Below are positions 19,729 through 29,124 of a DNA stretch of 64,000 nucleotides, one piece after another. Under the pieces are notes generated by a model, which saw only the letters and a list, made by a program, of their open reading frames with translations, made no database searches and was not told the origin of the DNA. The stretch comes from Burkholderia multivorans ATCC BAA-247 (lineage in GTDB: Bacteria; Pseudomonadota; Gammaproteobacteria; Burkholderiales; Burkholderiaceae), in NCBI RefSeq assembly GCF_000959525.1, contig NZ_CP009831.1:1-64000 (forward strand). Direction: 5' to 3'. The position numbers and the translations under genes are program-made. Every line of letters starts with the position of its first letter. The stretch's first letter is position 1.

Positions 19729-20388
19729 TCAGTCGCGATCGGGCGCGCCGAGCGGAAAGAACGGCCGGTACGGCCGCGCTTCGTCGACTGCCCGCGCAAA
19801 CGACGGCCGCGCCAGCAGCCGCTGTCGATACGCGATCACGTTCGCGAACGACGGATCGATCCGATGCGTCCAGTCGGCATAGAACAGGAACGGCGCCGCG
19901 CCGCAGTCGGCGAGGCTGAAGCGGTCGCCGGCCGCCCATTCGCGATCGGCCATCCGCGCGTCGAGCCAGGCATACGCGGTGTCGAGCATCGCACGCGCAT
20001 CGGCGACACCGCGCGCGTCGCGCTCGCCCGGCGGACGCAGCGCGTCGAGCACGATTTTCTGCTGCGGCGTCGACACGTAGTTGTCGAAGAAGCGATCCAT
20101 CATGCGCACGTCGAGCGCCGCATGCGGATCGTCGGGCAGCAGCCGCACGGGGCCAGGATGGTTGAGGTCGAGATACTCGACGATGATCGTCGCCTCGAAC
20201 AGCGTGCGCCCCGCGTCGACAAGCACCGGAAAGCGCTTCATCGGCCACAGCGCGGCGAGTTCGCGCATCGGCGCCGGATCGTCGTGCGCGAGCACGCGAT
20301 AGTCGAACGGCGTGCCGTTCTCGTACAGCGCGGTCAGCACTTTCTGGCAGTAGGACGAAAACGGGTGGGCATACAGCGTCGGCAGCAT
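19729..20388 (-). CDS. Glutathione S-transferase family protein
   Basis: A 219-residue GST with an N-terminal thioredoxin domain (MLPTLYAHPFSSYCQKVLTAL, FPVLVD, FEATIIVEYLD) and a helical C-terminal domain (WAAGDRFSLADCGAAPFLFY). The serine/tyrosine pair in FSSYC lies where beta- or theta-like GSTs have their catalytic residue. It lies downstream of the persulfide dioxygenase-rhodanese gene on the same strand, about 125 bases apart, so a shared role in glutathione or persulfide chemistry is possible but unproven. Confidence 0.87.
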   Translation of the reverse strand: MLPTLYAHPFSSYCQKVLTALYENGTPFDYRVLAHDDPAPMRELAALWPMKRFPVLVDAGRTLFEATIIVEYLDLNHPGPVRLLPDDPHAALDVRMMDRFFDNYVSTPQQKIVLDALRPPGERDARGVADARAMLDTAYAWLDARMADREWAAGDRFSLADCGAAPFLFYADWTHRIDPSFANVIAYRQRLLARPSFARAVDEARPYRPFFPLGAPDRD

Positions 20389-20513
20389 CGTGCGTCTCTC
20401 CGGTGATGGCGCCGCGTCGTGCGGCGCGGCAGGTCGATACCGTGACGACGATCGGCGAGCCGCCGATTCGACATCGGCGCCCTCATCGACCAAAGCCGTG
20501 CGCTGCGCCGCCG

Positions 20514-21584
20514 CTATGCGCGGCCGTCCGTCACGATGCGTCCTTCGGCACGCCAGCGCAGCATGCCGCCGCCAAGATTCGCGACGCGGTCGAAGCCGGC
20601 GTTGCGCAGCAGCACGGTCGCCTGCGCGGAACGCCCGCCCGCGCGGCATACGGTGACGATCGGCCGCTCGCGCGCGAGTTCGCCGGCGCGCGCGGCCAGT
20701 TCGCCGAGCGGGATCGGCGTCGCGCCCGGCAGATGGCCGAGCGGGCCCGTGAATTCGTCGGGTTCGCGCACGTCGACGATCTGCACCGCCGTCAGATGAT
20801 CCTCGAGCCACTGCGCATCGATTTCCCAGAATCCGGCGAACGTGTACGCGAGCGGCGCCCAGTCAGCGGCGTCGCGTACATCGGGCGCGCTCGCCGCGAT
20901 GCCGCAGCGCAGATTCGCGGGCACCGCGACGTCGATCTGCCGCGGGTGCGCGAGCCCGAGGTTGCGCATGTAGCCGGCGAAGTCGTCCTCGCTCAGATCG
21001 CCGCCGAGCCGCGGGTTGAAGCGCCGCTCCTCGGCGACGCTCGTCACCGACAGCCCGCGGTAGTCGTGCGCCGGATACAGCAGGCACGCGGCCGGCAGCG
21101 TGAACAGCCGGCCGTGCACCGAGCGGTACAGCGCGCGCGGGTCGCCCTGCTGGAAATCGGTGCGGCCCGTGCCGCGAATCAGCAGACAGTCGCCGGTGAA
21201 CGCCTTCGATTCGTCGTCGAGCACGAGGCTGATGCAGCCGCTCGTGTGGCCGGGCGTCGCGCGCACCGTCACGTAGCGCCCGCCGAACGTGCAGCGATCG
21301 CCGTCGCGCAGATAACGGTCCGCGCCCTGCGCGCCGCTGTCGGCCGAAATCGCGATCGCGCTGCCGGTGCGCTGCTTCAGCAGCCACGCGCCCGTCACGT
21401 GATCCGCATGCACGTGCGTGTCGATCGTCGCGACGAGCCGCAGCCCGAGCTCGTCGAGCAATGCGGCGTCGCGGCGGACCTGCTCGAAGACCGGATCGAT
21501 CAGCAACGCTTCGCGCGCGGCCGGATCGGCGAGCAGGTACGTGTAGGTAGACGATTGCGGGTCGAAGAGTTGCCGGAAGATCAT
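20514..21584 (-). CDS. Persulfide dioxygenase-rhodanese fusion (PRF type)
   Basis: A 356-residue two-domain sulfur enzyme. Residues 1 to about 240 are an ETHE1-like metallo-beta-lactamase fold with THVHADH (His57, His59, Asp61), RATPGH (His113) and FTGD (Asp132), which place the mononuclear iron that oxidises glutathione persulfide to sulfite. Residues 265-356 are a rhodanese with VDVREPDEF and the active-site loop VCRAGGRSA (Cys313). The order matches the PRF studied in Burkholderia phytofirmans. The fusion lets the rhodanese half pass sulfur between thiosulfate and glutathione persulfide. It is divergent from argP and possibly co-transcribed with a GST. Confidence 0.92.
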   Translation of the reverse strand: MIFRQLFDPQSSTYTYLLADPAAREALLIDPVFEQVRRDAALLDELGLRLVATIDTHVHADHVTGAWLLKQRTGSAIAISADSGAQGADRYLRDGDRCTFGGRYVTVRATPGHTSGCISLVLDDESKAFTGDCLLIRGTGRTDFQQGDPRALYRSVHGRLFTLPAACLLYPAHDYRGLSVTSVAEERRFNPRLGGDLSEDDFAGYMRNLGLAHPRQIDVAVPANLRCGIAASAPDVRDAADWAPLAYTFAGFWEIDAQWLEDHLTAVQIVDVREPDEFTGPLGHLPGATPIPLGELAARAGELARERPIVTVCRAGGRSAQATVLLRNAGFDRVANLGGGMLRWRAEGRIVTDGRA

Positions 21585-21739
21585 CGGAATGGCTCCGTCG
21601 CATGGCGCGTCTCTCTAGCGTAGGTCAAAACGCGCGCGCCGCCGCGGTGACGGTGCACGACGCGCACGGGGCGACCGTCGATCGGGGGCTCGCTTACACT
21701 ACGGGCCGTTCCGTTCGCGTTCAGAGGAATTTCATCGAC

Positions 21740-22645
21740 ATGTCGCTGACTATCGATCCCAAGCAGGCCGCCGCACTGCTCGCCGTCGCCGATACGGGCA
21801 GCTTCGAGCAAGCGGCCGTGCGGCTGCACGTGACCGCGTCGGCGATCACGCAGCGCGTGCGCGCGCTCGAAGCGAGCCTCGGCACGCCGCTCGTGCTGCG
21901 CACGCGGCCGTGCCGCCCGACCGTCGCCGGGCAGCGCGTGCTGCAGCATTTGCGCCGCGTCGCGCTGCTGCAGGCGGACCTGCAAAGCACGCTCGCGACC
22001 GAACGCGAAACGCCGATCTCGGTCACGATCGCGCTGAACTCGGACAGCCTCGGCACGTGGTTCCTGCCGGCGCTGACATCGGTGCTCGCGGGCGAGCGCA
22101 TCCTGTTCGAGCTGATCGTCGAGGATCAGGATCATACGTTCGCGCTGCTCGAAAGCGGGATGGCGGTCGGCTGCGTGACGACCGAGCCGAAGCCGATGCG
22201 CGGCTGCGTCGCGACGCCGCTCGGCACGATGCGCTATCGGCTGCTCGCGGCCGACGCGTTCGCCGCGCGCTGGTTTCCGCGCGGCCTCACGCGCACGAGC
22301 GCGCGCGATGCGCCGGTCGTCGCGTATTCGCGGCGCGACACGCTGCAGTCGTCGTTTCTGGAAAAGCGGTTCGGGCTGCCGCCCGGCGCATATCCGTGCC
22401 ATTACGTGCCGGGCACGCACGCGCATTTCGCGGCGGTGCGGCACGGGCTCGGCTACGCGATGGTGCCGGAGCCGCTGATCGGCGACGCGCCGCTCGCCGC
22501 GCAGAAGCTCGTCGATCTCGCGCCCGCGCATCCGACCGACGTCACGCTGTACTGGCACGCGTGGACCGTGCAGTCGCCGACGATGGCGTCGCTGTCCGCG
22601 CGCGTCGTCGAAGCGGCGCGCCGGCTGCTCGCGCCGCTGCCCTGA
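21740..22645 (+). CDS. argP: LysR-family regulator ArgP (IciA)
   Basis: A 301-residue LysR regulator with the ArgP-type opening (IDPKQAAALLAVADTGSFEQ) and the helix-turn-helix VTASAITQRVRALEASLGTP. ArgP normally senses lysine and arginine and controls the amino-acid exporter LysE/ArgO. Effector-domain stretches NSDSLGTWFLPAL and EDQDHTFALLESG are ArgP-like. The usual divergent lysE gene is absent; the divergent neighbour here is the persulfide dioxygenase-rhodanese gene, which could be a chance placement. The ATG at 21740 begins MSLTIDP. Confidence 0.87.
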   Translation: MSLTIDPKQAAALLAVADTGSFEQAAVRLHVTASAITQRVRALEASLGTPLVLRTRPCRPTVAGQRVLQHLRRVALLQADLQSTLATERETPISVTIALNSDSLGTWFLPALTSVLAGERILFELIVEDQDHTFALLESGMAVGCVTTEPKPMRGCVATPLGTMRYRLLAADAFAARWFPRGLTRTSARDAPVVAYSRRDTLQSSFLEKRFGLPPGAYPCHYVPGTHAHFAAVRHGLGYAMVPEPLIGDAPLAAQKLVDLAPAHPTDVTLYWHAWTVQSPTMASLSARVVEAARRLLAPLP

Positions 22646-22798
22646 TCCGCGACGAACGCTCGACACAGCGTTCACCGCCGCACGGGACACGTCGGGAAAC
22701 CGGGCCGCGCCGCCTATACTTTTTGCATCGGCCGCGCGAACGCGCCGTGCGACCGACGATGCCTACCCGGCCGTTCCCTGTTCTGCAAGGAGAACATC

Positions 22799-23011
22799 AT
22801 GTCCCGCCGCTATATCGACTGCCGCGAGTTTCCCAGCGCGATGCACTGCTCGGTCGCGATTTCCGCGGATTCCGATAACGAATTGCTGGAGGCCGCCGTC
22901 CAGCATGCGGTATCGGTCCATCAGCACACCGACAACGCCGAACTCCGCACCCAGCTGAAAGCGCTCTTCCACGACGGCACGCCGCCCGTCGACACGCCGC
23001 GGCAAGCGTGA
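22799..23011 (+). CDS. DUF1059 small protein
   Basis: A 70-residue protein with the DUF1059 pattern (YIDCREFPSAMHCSVAISAD and ELLEAAVQHAVSVHQH). Two cysteines and several histidines are conserved features of the family, but no function is established. A good AAGGAG site precedes the ATG, and TATACT at 22715-22720 is a likely -10. It stands alone between argP and the convergent ltaE. Confidence 0.87.
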   Translation: MSRRYIDCREFPSAMHCSVAISADSDNELLEAAVQHAVSVHQHTDNAELRTQLKALFHDGTPPVDTPRQA

Positions 23012-23033
23012 TCGACGCGTCCCGCGCCGAATC

Positions 23034-23061
23034 AAAAGACGGGGCACCGCATCGCCCCGTC
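23034..23061 (-). terminator. Terminator for ltaE
   Basis: Stem GACGGGGC / GCCCCGTC with an eight-base loop; read on the minus strand it is followed by TTTTGATT. It lies between the convergent DUF1059 and ltaE stops, so it chiefly ends the ltaE transcript. Confidence 0.72.
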
Positions 23062-23122
23062 ACACCCGTTCCCTGCTTCGCGCCCTGTCGCGCCGGCGCT
23101 CTCCCGGCCGGCGCATTTCGTT

Positions 23123-24136
23123 TCACGCGCGACGCTGCGCGAAATACGCACCGACCGCTTCGACGAACGTATCGATGTCCGCACGCGACACGTCGCAGTG
23201 CGTGACGAAGCGCGACGCGTACAACATCTGCGTCAGAATTCCGCGCGCCTTCAGCCATGCCTCGAGCGGCGCGCAATCGGCTTCGGGGAACTGCGCGAAC
23301 ACCATGTTCGTCGCGTGCGACAGCACTTTCACCGGTTCGATGCGCGCGAGCCCTTCGGCGAGATGCGCGGCGTTCGCATGATCGTCGGCGAGACGTTCGA
23401 CGTTGTGGTCGAGCGCGTACAGGCACGCGGCCGCGAGAATGCCCGACTGCCGCATCCCGCCGCCGAGCACCTTGCGCCAGCGTTGCGCGCGCTCGATCAG
23501 CGCGCGGCTGCCGACCAGCACCGAACCGACCGGTGCGCCGAGCCCCTTCGAGAAACAGATCGACACGGTATCGAACGGCGCGCACAGCGCGGCGATCGAG
23601 CGGCCCGACGCGACGGCCGCGTTGCACGCGCGCGCGCCGTCGAGGTGTGCGGACAAGCCGCGGCTGCGCGCAAACGCGACGGCTTCGTGCACGTAGCCTT
23701 CCGGCAGCACCTGGCCGCCGATCGTGTTCTCGAGCGCGAGCAGGCGCGTGCGCGCGAAATGGTTGTCGAGCGGCTTGATCGCGGCGGCGATCTTCGCGAG
23801 CGGCAGCGTGCCGTCGGGTGCGTTCTCGATCGGCTGCGGCTGGATGCTGCCGAGCACCGCGGCGCCGCCGCCTTCGTATTTGTACGTGTGCGCGAGCTGG
23901 CCGACGATGTATTCGTCGCCGCGTTCGCAATGGGCCATCAGCGCGGCCAGATTGCTCTGCGTGCCGCTCGGGAAGAACAGGCCGGCTTCCTTGCCGGCCC
24001 GCTCGGCCGTGGCGGCCTGCAGGCGCAGCACGGTCGGGTCGTCGCCCCATACGTCGTCGCCGACTTCGGCGGCAGTCATCGCGGCCAGCATCGCCTGGCT
24101 CGGACGTGTCACGGTATCGCTGCGTAAATCGATCAT
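23123..24136 (-). CDS. ltaE: Low-specificity L-threonine aldolase
   Basis: A 337-residue PLP enzyme that splits L-threonine and allo-threonine into glycine and acetaldehyde. It opens with MIDLRSDTVTRPSQAM, has the stacking histidine His83 and the PLP lysine Lys197 in CFSKGLGAPVGSVLVG, the same lysine number as in the E. coli enzyme as remembered. Length is usual. It is transcribed alone with its own terminator. Glycine formed here could feed the glycine/serine metabolism of the adjacent betaine island, but no shared regulation is visible. Confidence 0.92.
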   Translation of the reverse strand: MIDLRSDTVTRPSQAMLAAMTAAEVGDDVWGDDPTVLRLQAATAERAGKEAGLFFPSGTQSNLAALMAHCERGDEYIVGQLAHTYKYEGGGAAVLGSIQPQPIENAPDGTLPLAKIAAAIKPLDNHFARTRLLALENTIGGQVLPEGYVHEAVAFARSRGLSAHLDGARACNAAVASGRSIAALCAPFDTVSICFSKGLGAPVGSVLVGSRALIERAQRWRKVLGGGMRQSGILAAACLYALDHNVERLADDHANAAHLAEGLARIEPVKVLSHATNMVFAQFPEADCAPLEAWLKARGILTQMLYASRFVTHCDVSRADIDTFVEAVGAYFAQRRA

Positions 24137-24430
24137 CTTCGTGCCCTGAGTGAACGCGGACCGGATCCGGAACGCCCGGCCCCGCCGAAACGAGACTCAG
24201 AGTGTACGCAATTCGCGCGGCAACTGCCGATGGGCCGCCGATAACCTGCGCCGGCATTTTCGGTCGGTCGATACGCGAGAGCGCCGCTTCCAACGGGGAG
24301 CGGGAATTCGCGAAGAAGCGCCGATCGATCGAAGATCGGCAGGCCGCCATCCTGCCGGCAGCCGGACGATCGCGGCCGGACCTGCCTCGCAGCCTGCGCC
24401 GCCTCGACATGTGCGGCCGCCCGACCATCG

Positions 24431-25420
24431 TCATTGCGCGGAGTACCCCGGCGCGCGGCGTTCGACGGTCGGCGCATGGCCGAATTCCTTCCGATACGCC
24501 TTGCTGAACGTACTCGCCGACGAAAACCCGCAACGCGCCGACACATCGCCGACCAAATCGTTGCCGCGGCGCAGCAGAGCCCGTGCGTGCCGAAGGCGAA
24601 CACTTCGGTAATAGTCGCGCGGCGGCACATTCAGATACTCCTTGAACACGCGCTGCAACTGCCGTGCCGACAGCCCGACCAGCCGCGCGATCTCGGGAAA
24701 AGAAAGCGGCTCCTCGACATTGGTTTCCATCAGCTTTACCGCTTCGACCAGGTCCTCGCGCGTCGACTCGAGACGCGCGCATACCGGCATCGGCTGCGGT
24801 TCTTTCATGCCGCGCAGCCGGCTGACGACCAGATGCTTCGACACGTCGACGACGAGATGCGGACCGAGATCGCTCGACATCAGCGTCAGCATCATGTCCA
24901 TCGGCGCGACGCCGCCCGTACACGTGATCCGGTCGCGATCGATCACGAACAGCTCGTCCGTAATCTCGACGTCGGGAAACTCGGCACGCAGCGCGTAAAG
25001 GTCGGCCCAGTGCGCCGCACACCGGTAGCGGTCGAGCAGGCCGGCCGCCAGCAGCGCGTACGCGCCGCTGCACAGCGCACCCATCACGATCCGTCGCGCG
25101 GCAAGCGCGTTCAGCGTGTGCCGCGTGCGCGCATCGACCATCTCGCGGATCCGCGTGCCGCCGCACACGATCATCACGTCGGGCAGCTGAGCGGACAGGT
25201 CGAGCGCCTGCGTGGGCCGCGTCGCGATGCCGTTGCTGGCTTCGACAGGGTGGCCGTCGATCGAGAATACCGTCCACCGATAGTGTTCGGTACGGTCCAC
25301 GTAGTTCGCCACGCGAAGGGCTTCGATCGCGTGCGAAAACGCGATCATCGAATACGACGGCAACGTCAGAAAACCGAAATGGCGCGGGCGCGAAGCGAGG
25401 AAAGCCGGGGTATCGGACAC
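24431..25420 (-). CDS. GlxA-type AraC regulator (GbdR-like)
   Basis: A 329-residue regulator with an N-terminal DJ-1/PfpI-like domain (FGFLTLPSYSMIAFSHAIEAL; GALCSGAYALLAAGLL) and two C-terminal AraC helix-turn-helix units (LSFPEIARLVGLSARQLQRV; DVSARCGFSSASTFSKAYRK). This is the architecture of GbdR, CdhR and SouR, which sense glycine betaine, carnitine or sarcosine derivatives and activate demethylation genes. It lies about 90 bases behind the GbcB-type reductase on the same strand, so it probably belongs to the demethylase operon. A GbdR-like role is inferred from architecture and context. Confidence 0.82.
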   Translation of the reverse strand: MSDTPAFLASRPRHFGFLTLPSYSMIAFSHAIEALRVANYVDRTEHYRWTVFSIDGHPVEASNGIATRPTQALDLSAQLPDVMIVCGGTRIREMVDARTRHTLNALAARRIVMGALCSGAYALLAAGLLDRYRCAAHWADLYALRAEFPDVEITDELFVIDRDRITCTGGVAPMDMMLTLMSSDLGPHLVVDVSKHLVVSRLRGMKEPQPMPVCARLESTREDLVEAVKLMETNVEEPLSFPEIARLVGLSARQLQRVFKEYLNVPPRDYYRSVRLRHARALLRRGNDLVGDVSARCGFSSASTFSKAYRKEFGHAPTVERRAPGYSAQ

Positions 25421-25510
25421 GGTGCAAAGCCGGAAGAAGGGCCGGGCGGCCGGTGTCGCGCGGCGCGTGCGGATCCGAATCGAGATCGGCGCGCGCCGGG
25501 ACGACCGCCG

Positions 25511-26638
25511 CTATAGATCGAGCACGAGATCCGACGTGGGACGGCTGCAGCACATCAGGCGCAGCCCCTTGTCGATTTCCCGCTGACGGATACCGCCGTT
25601 GTGCTGCATGTCGACGGTGCCGTCGAGCACCGCGGTCTTGCAGGTCCCGCAAATGCCCTGGCTGCACGACGACGGCAGCGCGACGCCGGCCTTGCGCGCG
25701 GCCGACAACACCGTCTCCGTGCCGGTCATCGGAAAGATCTTGCCCGACTTGGCAAGGCGCACCGTATACGTGCGAACGCCCGCCTCGGCCGAAGATGGCG
25801 GCACGCCGGCCGTGTCCGCGGCAGGCTCGACCGTTTCGGCGAAGTTGAAGCTCTCCTGGTGATAGCGGGCGGGATCATGACCGCCCTGCGCGAGCAGCGC
25901 CCGCGCGGCGTCCATGTAGCCCGACGGGCCACACGTGAAGACTTCGCGGTCACGATAGTCCGGAACGTGCTGTCGCAGCAGCTCGAGACTGAGTCGACCA
26001 GTCGGCCCGCGCCAGTCCGGCTCGGATCCCGGGGCCTCGCAAATAAAGATCACCTTGAGGCGGTCCGCTTCACCGCTCAGCCGCTCGAGCTCGTCGCGAA
26101 AAACGATGTCGGCGGGCGTTCTCGCGCTGTGCACGAACACGATGTCGCGATTCAGTCCGAGGTCGATCGCCGCTCTCGTCATCGACATCAGCGGCGTCAC
26201 GCCGGAGCCGGCGGACAGGTAAAGCACCTTCTCGGCCGGCCCCGAGGCCGGCGTGAAGACGCCGGACGGGCCGAACGCGCGCAACTCGACGCCGGGCCGC
26301 ATGTTCGCGTGCAGCCAGTTCGACATCACGCCGCCGGGCGTGCGCTTGACCGTGATCGATAACGTGTACGGCCGCGTCGGCGGCGACGACACCGTATAGC
26401 AGCGGCTGACCGCCACGCCGTCGACATCCGCCGACACCGTGACGAACTGGCCGGGCTCGAAGCTGAACGGGCGCCCGTCCTTCGCACTGAACACGAAAGT
26501 ACGGACGTCGTGCGTCTCGTCCCGCACGCGACAGCACACCAGCGTCTTGTGTTCGCTGCTGTCCCACCGGACGTCCGCGCGCTCCCAGGTAGCGGGATCC
26601 GAGAAACGATCCGTCGCCGCGGTGGCCGGATCGGACAT
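25511..26638 (-). CDS. gbcB: GbcB-type ferredoxin/NADH reductase of the betaine demethylase
   Basis: A 375-residue electron-transfer flavoprotein that passes electrons from NAD(P)H to the Rieske oxygenase encoded upstream. It has an FAD domain (RCYTVSSPP), an NAD domain (LSAGSGVTPLMSM; FTCGPSGYM) and a C-terminal 2Fe-2S plant-type ferredoxin domain (CSQGICGTC ... LMCCSRP). This order is that of GbcB, the reductase of glycine betaine monooxygenase. The ATG at 26638 (MSDPAT) follows an AGAGAG box; an in-frame ATG at 26662 is the alternative. The gap to the oxygenase gene is about 32 bases. Confidence 0.87.
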   Translation of the reverse strand: MSDPATAATDRFSDPATWERADVRWDSSEHKTLVCCRVRDETHDVRTFVFSAKDGRPFSFEPGQFVTVSADVDGVAVSRCYTVSSPPTRPYTLSITVKRTPGGVMSNWLHANMRPGVELRAFGPSGVFTPASGPAEKVLYLSAGSGVTPLMSMTRAAIDLGLNRDIVFVHSARTPADIVFRDELERLSGEADRLKVIFICEAPGSEPDWRGPTGRLSLELLRQHVPDYRDREVFTCGPSGYMDAARALLAQGGHDPARYHQESFNFAETVEPAADTAGVPPSSAEAGVRTYTVRLAKSGKIFPMTGTETVLSAARKAGVALPSSCSQGICGTCKTAVLDGTVDMQHNGGIRQREIDKGLRLMCCSRPTSDLVLDL

Positions 26639-26670
26639 GCAAAAGCTCTCTCTGACTTTCATGACGATAC

Positions 26671-27930
26671 TCAGATGCCGTGAGCCTTCAGGCGCGCGTC
26701 GTACCAACGTGCGAACTGTTCGAGCGCGCCTTCCGTGTAGGTCGAATACGGGCCCGGGACATAGGCGGGGTCCTGCGTCCCGCTATGCGTGATCCCGACG
26801 AGGTCGGCGTCCTGACGGGTCGTGGCGACCCACACTTCGGTCAACGTCTTCACGTCGTAGTCGACGCCTTCGACCGCATCCGCATGCACGAGCCACACCG
26901 TGCGCACGACCGTCTTGTCCGGCGCGATCGGCAGGATGTAGGCGACAACCGCGTGATCGCTCATCACGTGCGTCCACGAGTGATGGGTCCACATATGCAC
27001 GTCGCCGAGATCGCGGCGCGGCAGATCGCCGAGCAGCTTCGTACACGCGACTTTGGTATCCATCGTCTGCGATTCGCAGGCGCCGGCAATGACGAGCCGC
27101 TGCGTGCGGAAATTGGTCTGGACACTCTCGTCGACCGATTCGAACGCCTCGCAGATATAGCCGTCCTCTTCCCACTCCTTCCTGCGCGCGGCATTGCGGG
27201 CGAGATAGGCGTCGTAGTCGCGCAGCGATTCCTCGCTCTGGCCATCCGGGCAGAAGCCGAAGTCGTGCGCGAGGAACGATTGCGTGAGCTCCGGGTGCGT
27301 ACCGCCGCAGTGGTAGCACTCGCGATTGTTTTCCATCACGAGCTTCCAGTTGCCGTTCTCGACGATCGTCATCTCGTGCGCGATCTTCGTGCGCTGCATG
27401 TCGTACGGTGCGAATCGCGGCGCCATTACCGTCTCGAGCTTCGAGAAATCCGCGGGCGCTTCTTCGGCGAGGCACACGAACACATGCGCGCCGACCACCT
27501 TCACGTGAACCGGGATCAGGCTGCGGCACTTCGTGTCGAAATCCTTGCCCATGTGCGTCGCGTGCTTCAGGCTGCCGTCCAGGTCGTACGTCCACTGGTG
27601 ATACGGGCACACCAGCATGCCGACCGTCGCTTTCGTCGCGCTCTTCATCAGGCGCGCGCCACGGTGGCGGCACACGTTGCGATACGCGCGGATGTTCTCG
27701 TCGTCGTCGCGCACGATCAGGATAGACGACTTGCCGATATCGACCGCGTAGACGTCGCCCGGCTCCGGCACGTCGGCCGTCACGGCCACGAAGATCCAGA
27801 GCTTCTCGAAGAATACTTCGACGTCCGTCTCGAACACATCCTGCCGACCGAGAAGCCCGGCCGGCAGCCCGTGCCCGGGCTTGCGGCTGTCAAGCAGTTC
27901 GCGGTGGGTCTTGAGCGGAATGACAGACAT
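26671..27930 (-). CDS. gbcA: GbcA-type Rieske oxygenase (quaternary-amine demethylase)
   Basis: A 419-residue Rieske non-haem iron oxygenase that would hydroxylate and release an N-methyl group from a betaine as formaldehyde. The 2Fe-2S ligands are CRHRG and CPYHQWTY; the mononuclear iron site includes NNRECYHCGGTHPEL (His-x4-His). The long C-terminal WLVHADAVEGVDYDVKTLTEVW and PAYVPGPYS are close to GbcA of Pseudomonas as remembered. Glycine betaine is the first guess for substrate, but proline betaine or hydroxyproline betaine fit the neighbours as well. GGAGGA precedes the ATG at 27930. Its promoter closely matches that of the DddP-like gene. Confidence 0.87.
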   Translation of the reverse strand: MSVIPLKTHRELLDSRKPGHGLPAGLLGRQDVFETDVEVFFEKLWIFVAVTADVPEPGDVYAVDIGKSSILIVRDDDENIRAYRNVCRHRGARLMKSATKATVGMLVCPYHQWTYDLDGSLKHATHMGKDFDTKCRSLIPVHVKVVGAHVFVCLAEEAPADFSKLETVMAPRFAPYDMQRTKIAHEMTIVENGNWKLVMENNRECYHCGGTHPELTQSFLAHDFGFCPDGQSEESLRDYDAYLARNAARRKEWEEDGYICEAFESVDESVQTNFRTQRLVIAGACESQTMDTKVACTKLLGDLPRRDLGDVHMWTHHSWTHVMSDHAVVAYILPIAPDKTVVRTVWLVHADAVEGVDYDVKTLTEVWVATTRQDADLVGITHSGTQDPAYVPGPYSTYTEGALEQFARWYDARLKAHGI

Positions 27931-27983
27931 CGGATCCTCCAATGGGGTTGATTTTCGCTGGGCGTTTTTCAGACTTTGAGCGA

Positions 27984-28050
27984 AGTATTGGAGGGGCAAT
28001 TTGGCCCGTCAACGCGCTATATTTTCTCGTTCGCATTACTTTGTGTTATG
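27984..28050 (-). promoter_or_regulatory. gbcA promoter with upstream activator-type element
   Basis: Read on the minus strand: CATAAC, then GTAATGCGAACGA followed by GAAAATATAGCGCGTTGAC, a -35 TTGACG, a 17-base spacer and a -10 AATACT. The same element, with the same spacing and only two changes over 32 core bases, occurs before the DddP-like gene. The imperfect dyad AATGCG ... CGCGTT abutting the -35 suggests an activator site. Confidence 0.75.
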
Positions 28051-28203
28051 CAAGAACACGCGCACCGTCGGCCCCTTGGTTAACCCGGATTTTCCCGGCG
28101 GAAACTCACGATTCGATACGCGTCCGCATCGCAACATCGGCGCCTTGACCAGTACAATTCGGAGACGCACGATTCGCCCCGGCCGCACGAGAATCAGACT
28201 CAC

Positions 28204-29124
28204 ATGACGAAAGCAACAAAAGGTTACCGGCGGATTGTGCCGTCGCTGACAGCATTGGTGGAATTCGAAGCAGTCGCCCGCCTCGGCAGCTTCACGCACG
28301 CGGCGGCCGAACTCGGCGTGACCCAGGCAGCGGTCAGCCGGCAAGTGCGTTTCCTCGAGGAAACGCTCGACGTGCGCCTCTTCCATCGTCTGCATCGTTC
28401 GATCTCGCTGACGAACGAAGGCGAAATGCTTTATGTCGCCGTCGCTGAATCGATGCAGCGAATCGCCGGCGCATTCGACCGTCTGTCGACGGGCGCCGAT
28501 CAGCAGGAGCTCGTGCTCGCGGCGACCGCATCGTTCGCACAGTTCCGCCTGCTGCCGAGGCTGCCCAAGCTCAAGCACCTGAATCCGCCCCTGAAGCTGC
28601 GGTTGACGACCCAAATGTTTACCGCGGACCTTCGTCATGTGGAAGTCGACGTCGCGGTGCGCTATGGCGACGGAAAATGGGCGGACGGAACCTCGATCCT
28701 GCTGTTCGACGAGGAAGTGTTTCCGGTCTGCTCGCCGGCCTTCCTCAAGGAAAACGGAACGCCCGAATCTGTCGAGGCGCTCGGCGCGCTTCCGCTGATC
28801 GAATCCGACTCGACGTCCGAAGGCTGGATGGGCTGGGAAGCGTGGTTCCGCTCGGTCGGTCACCGCCCGCCGAAACTCGACTACGCGCTGCGCTGCACCC
28901 TCTACACGGATGCGATACAGGCGGCGCGATACGGACAGGGCGTCGCGCTCGGCTGGAGCCGGCTCGTGCACGACCTGCTGGCAACCGGCGAACTGGTCCG
29001 GATACCGGTCGGATCGTGCAAGACGAGCGACGCCTATTTCGTCATCGTGCCTCACGGCCGTTCGTTGACGCCAGCGGTCACGCAATTGATCGACTGGTTG
29101 CGCGAGGAACTTCCGGTGCGGTGA
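28204..29124 (+). CDS. LysR-family regulator (GcvA-like)
   Basis: A 306-residue LysR regulator with helix-turn-helix FTHAAAELGVTQAAVSRQVR and an effector domain with GcvA-like features (VDVAVRYGDGKW; FPVCSPAFL). It lies between the GbcA-type gene, transcribed away from it, and the DddP-like gene downstream, both of which carry the same promoter element. That makes it one of the three candidate regulators of the shared site, along with the AraC-type protein and the second LysR. The ATG at 28204 starts MTKATKGYRR. The inducer is inferred to be a betaine-type compound. Confidence 0.87.
   Translation: MTKATKGYRRIVPSLTALVEFEAVARLGSFTHAAAELGVTQAAVSRQVRFLEETLDVRLFHRLHRSISLTNEGEMLYVAVAESMQRIAGAFDRLSTGADQQELVLAATASFAQFRLLPRLPKLKHLNPPLKLRLTTQMFTADLRHVEVDVAVRYGDGKWADGTSILLFDEEVFPVCSPAFLKENGTPESVEALGALPLIESDSTSEGWMGWEAWFRSVGHRPPKLDYALRCTLYTDAIQAARYGQGVALGWSRLVHDLLATGELVRIPVGSCKTSDAYFVIVPHGRSLTPAVTQLIDWLREELPVR

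Noticed and set aside
26638-26707. Upstream starts for the GbcB-type reductase at 26662 or 26707
   Set aside because: The TTG at 26707 lies inside the gbcA coding region, and the added residues are unlike the family; the ATG at 26638 has a better ribosome site, though 26662 remains possible.
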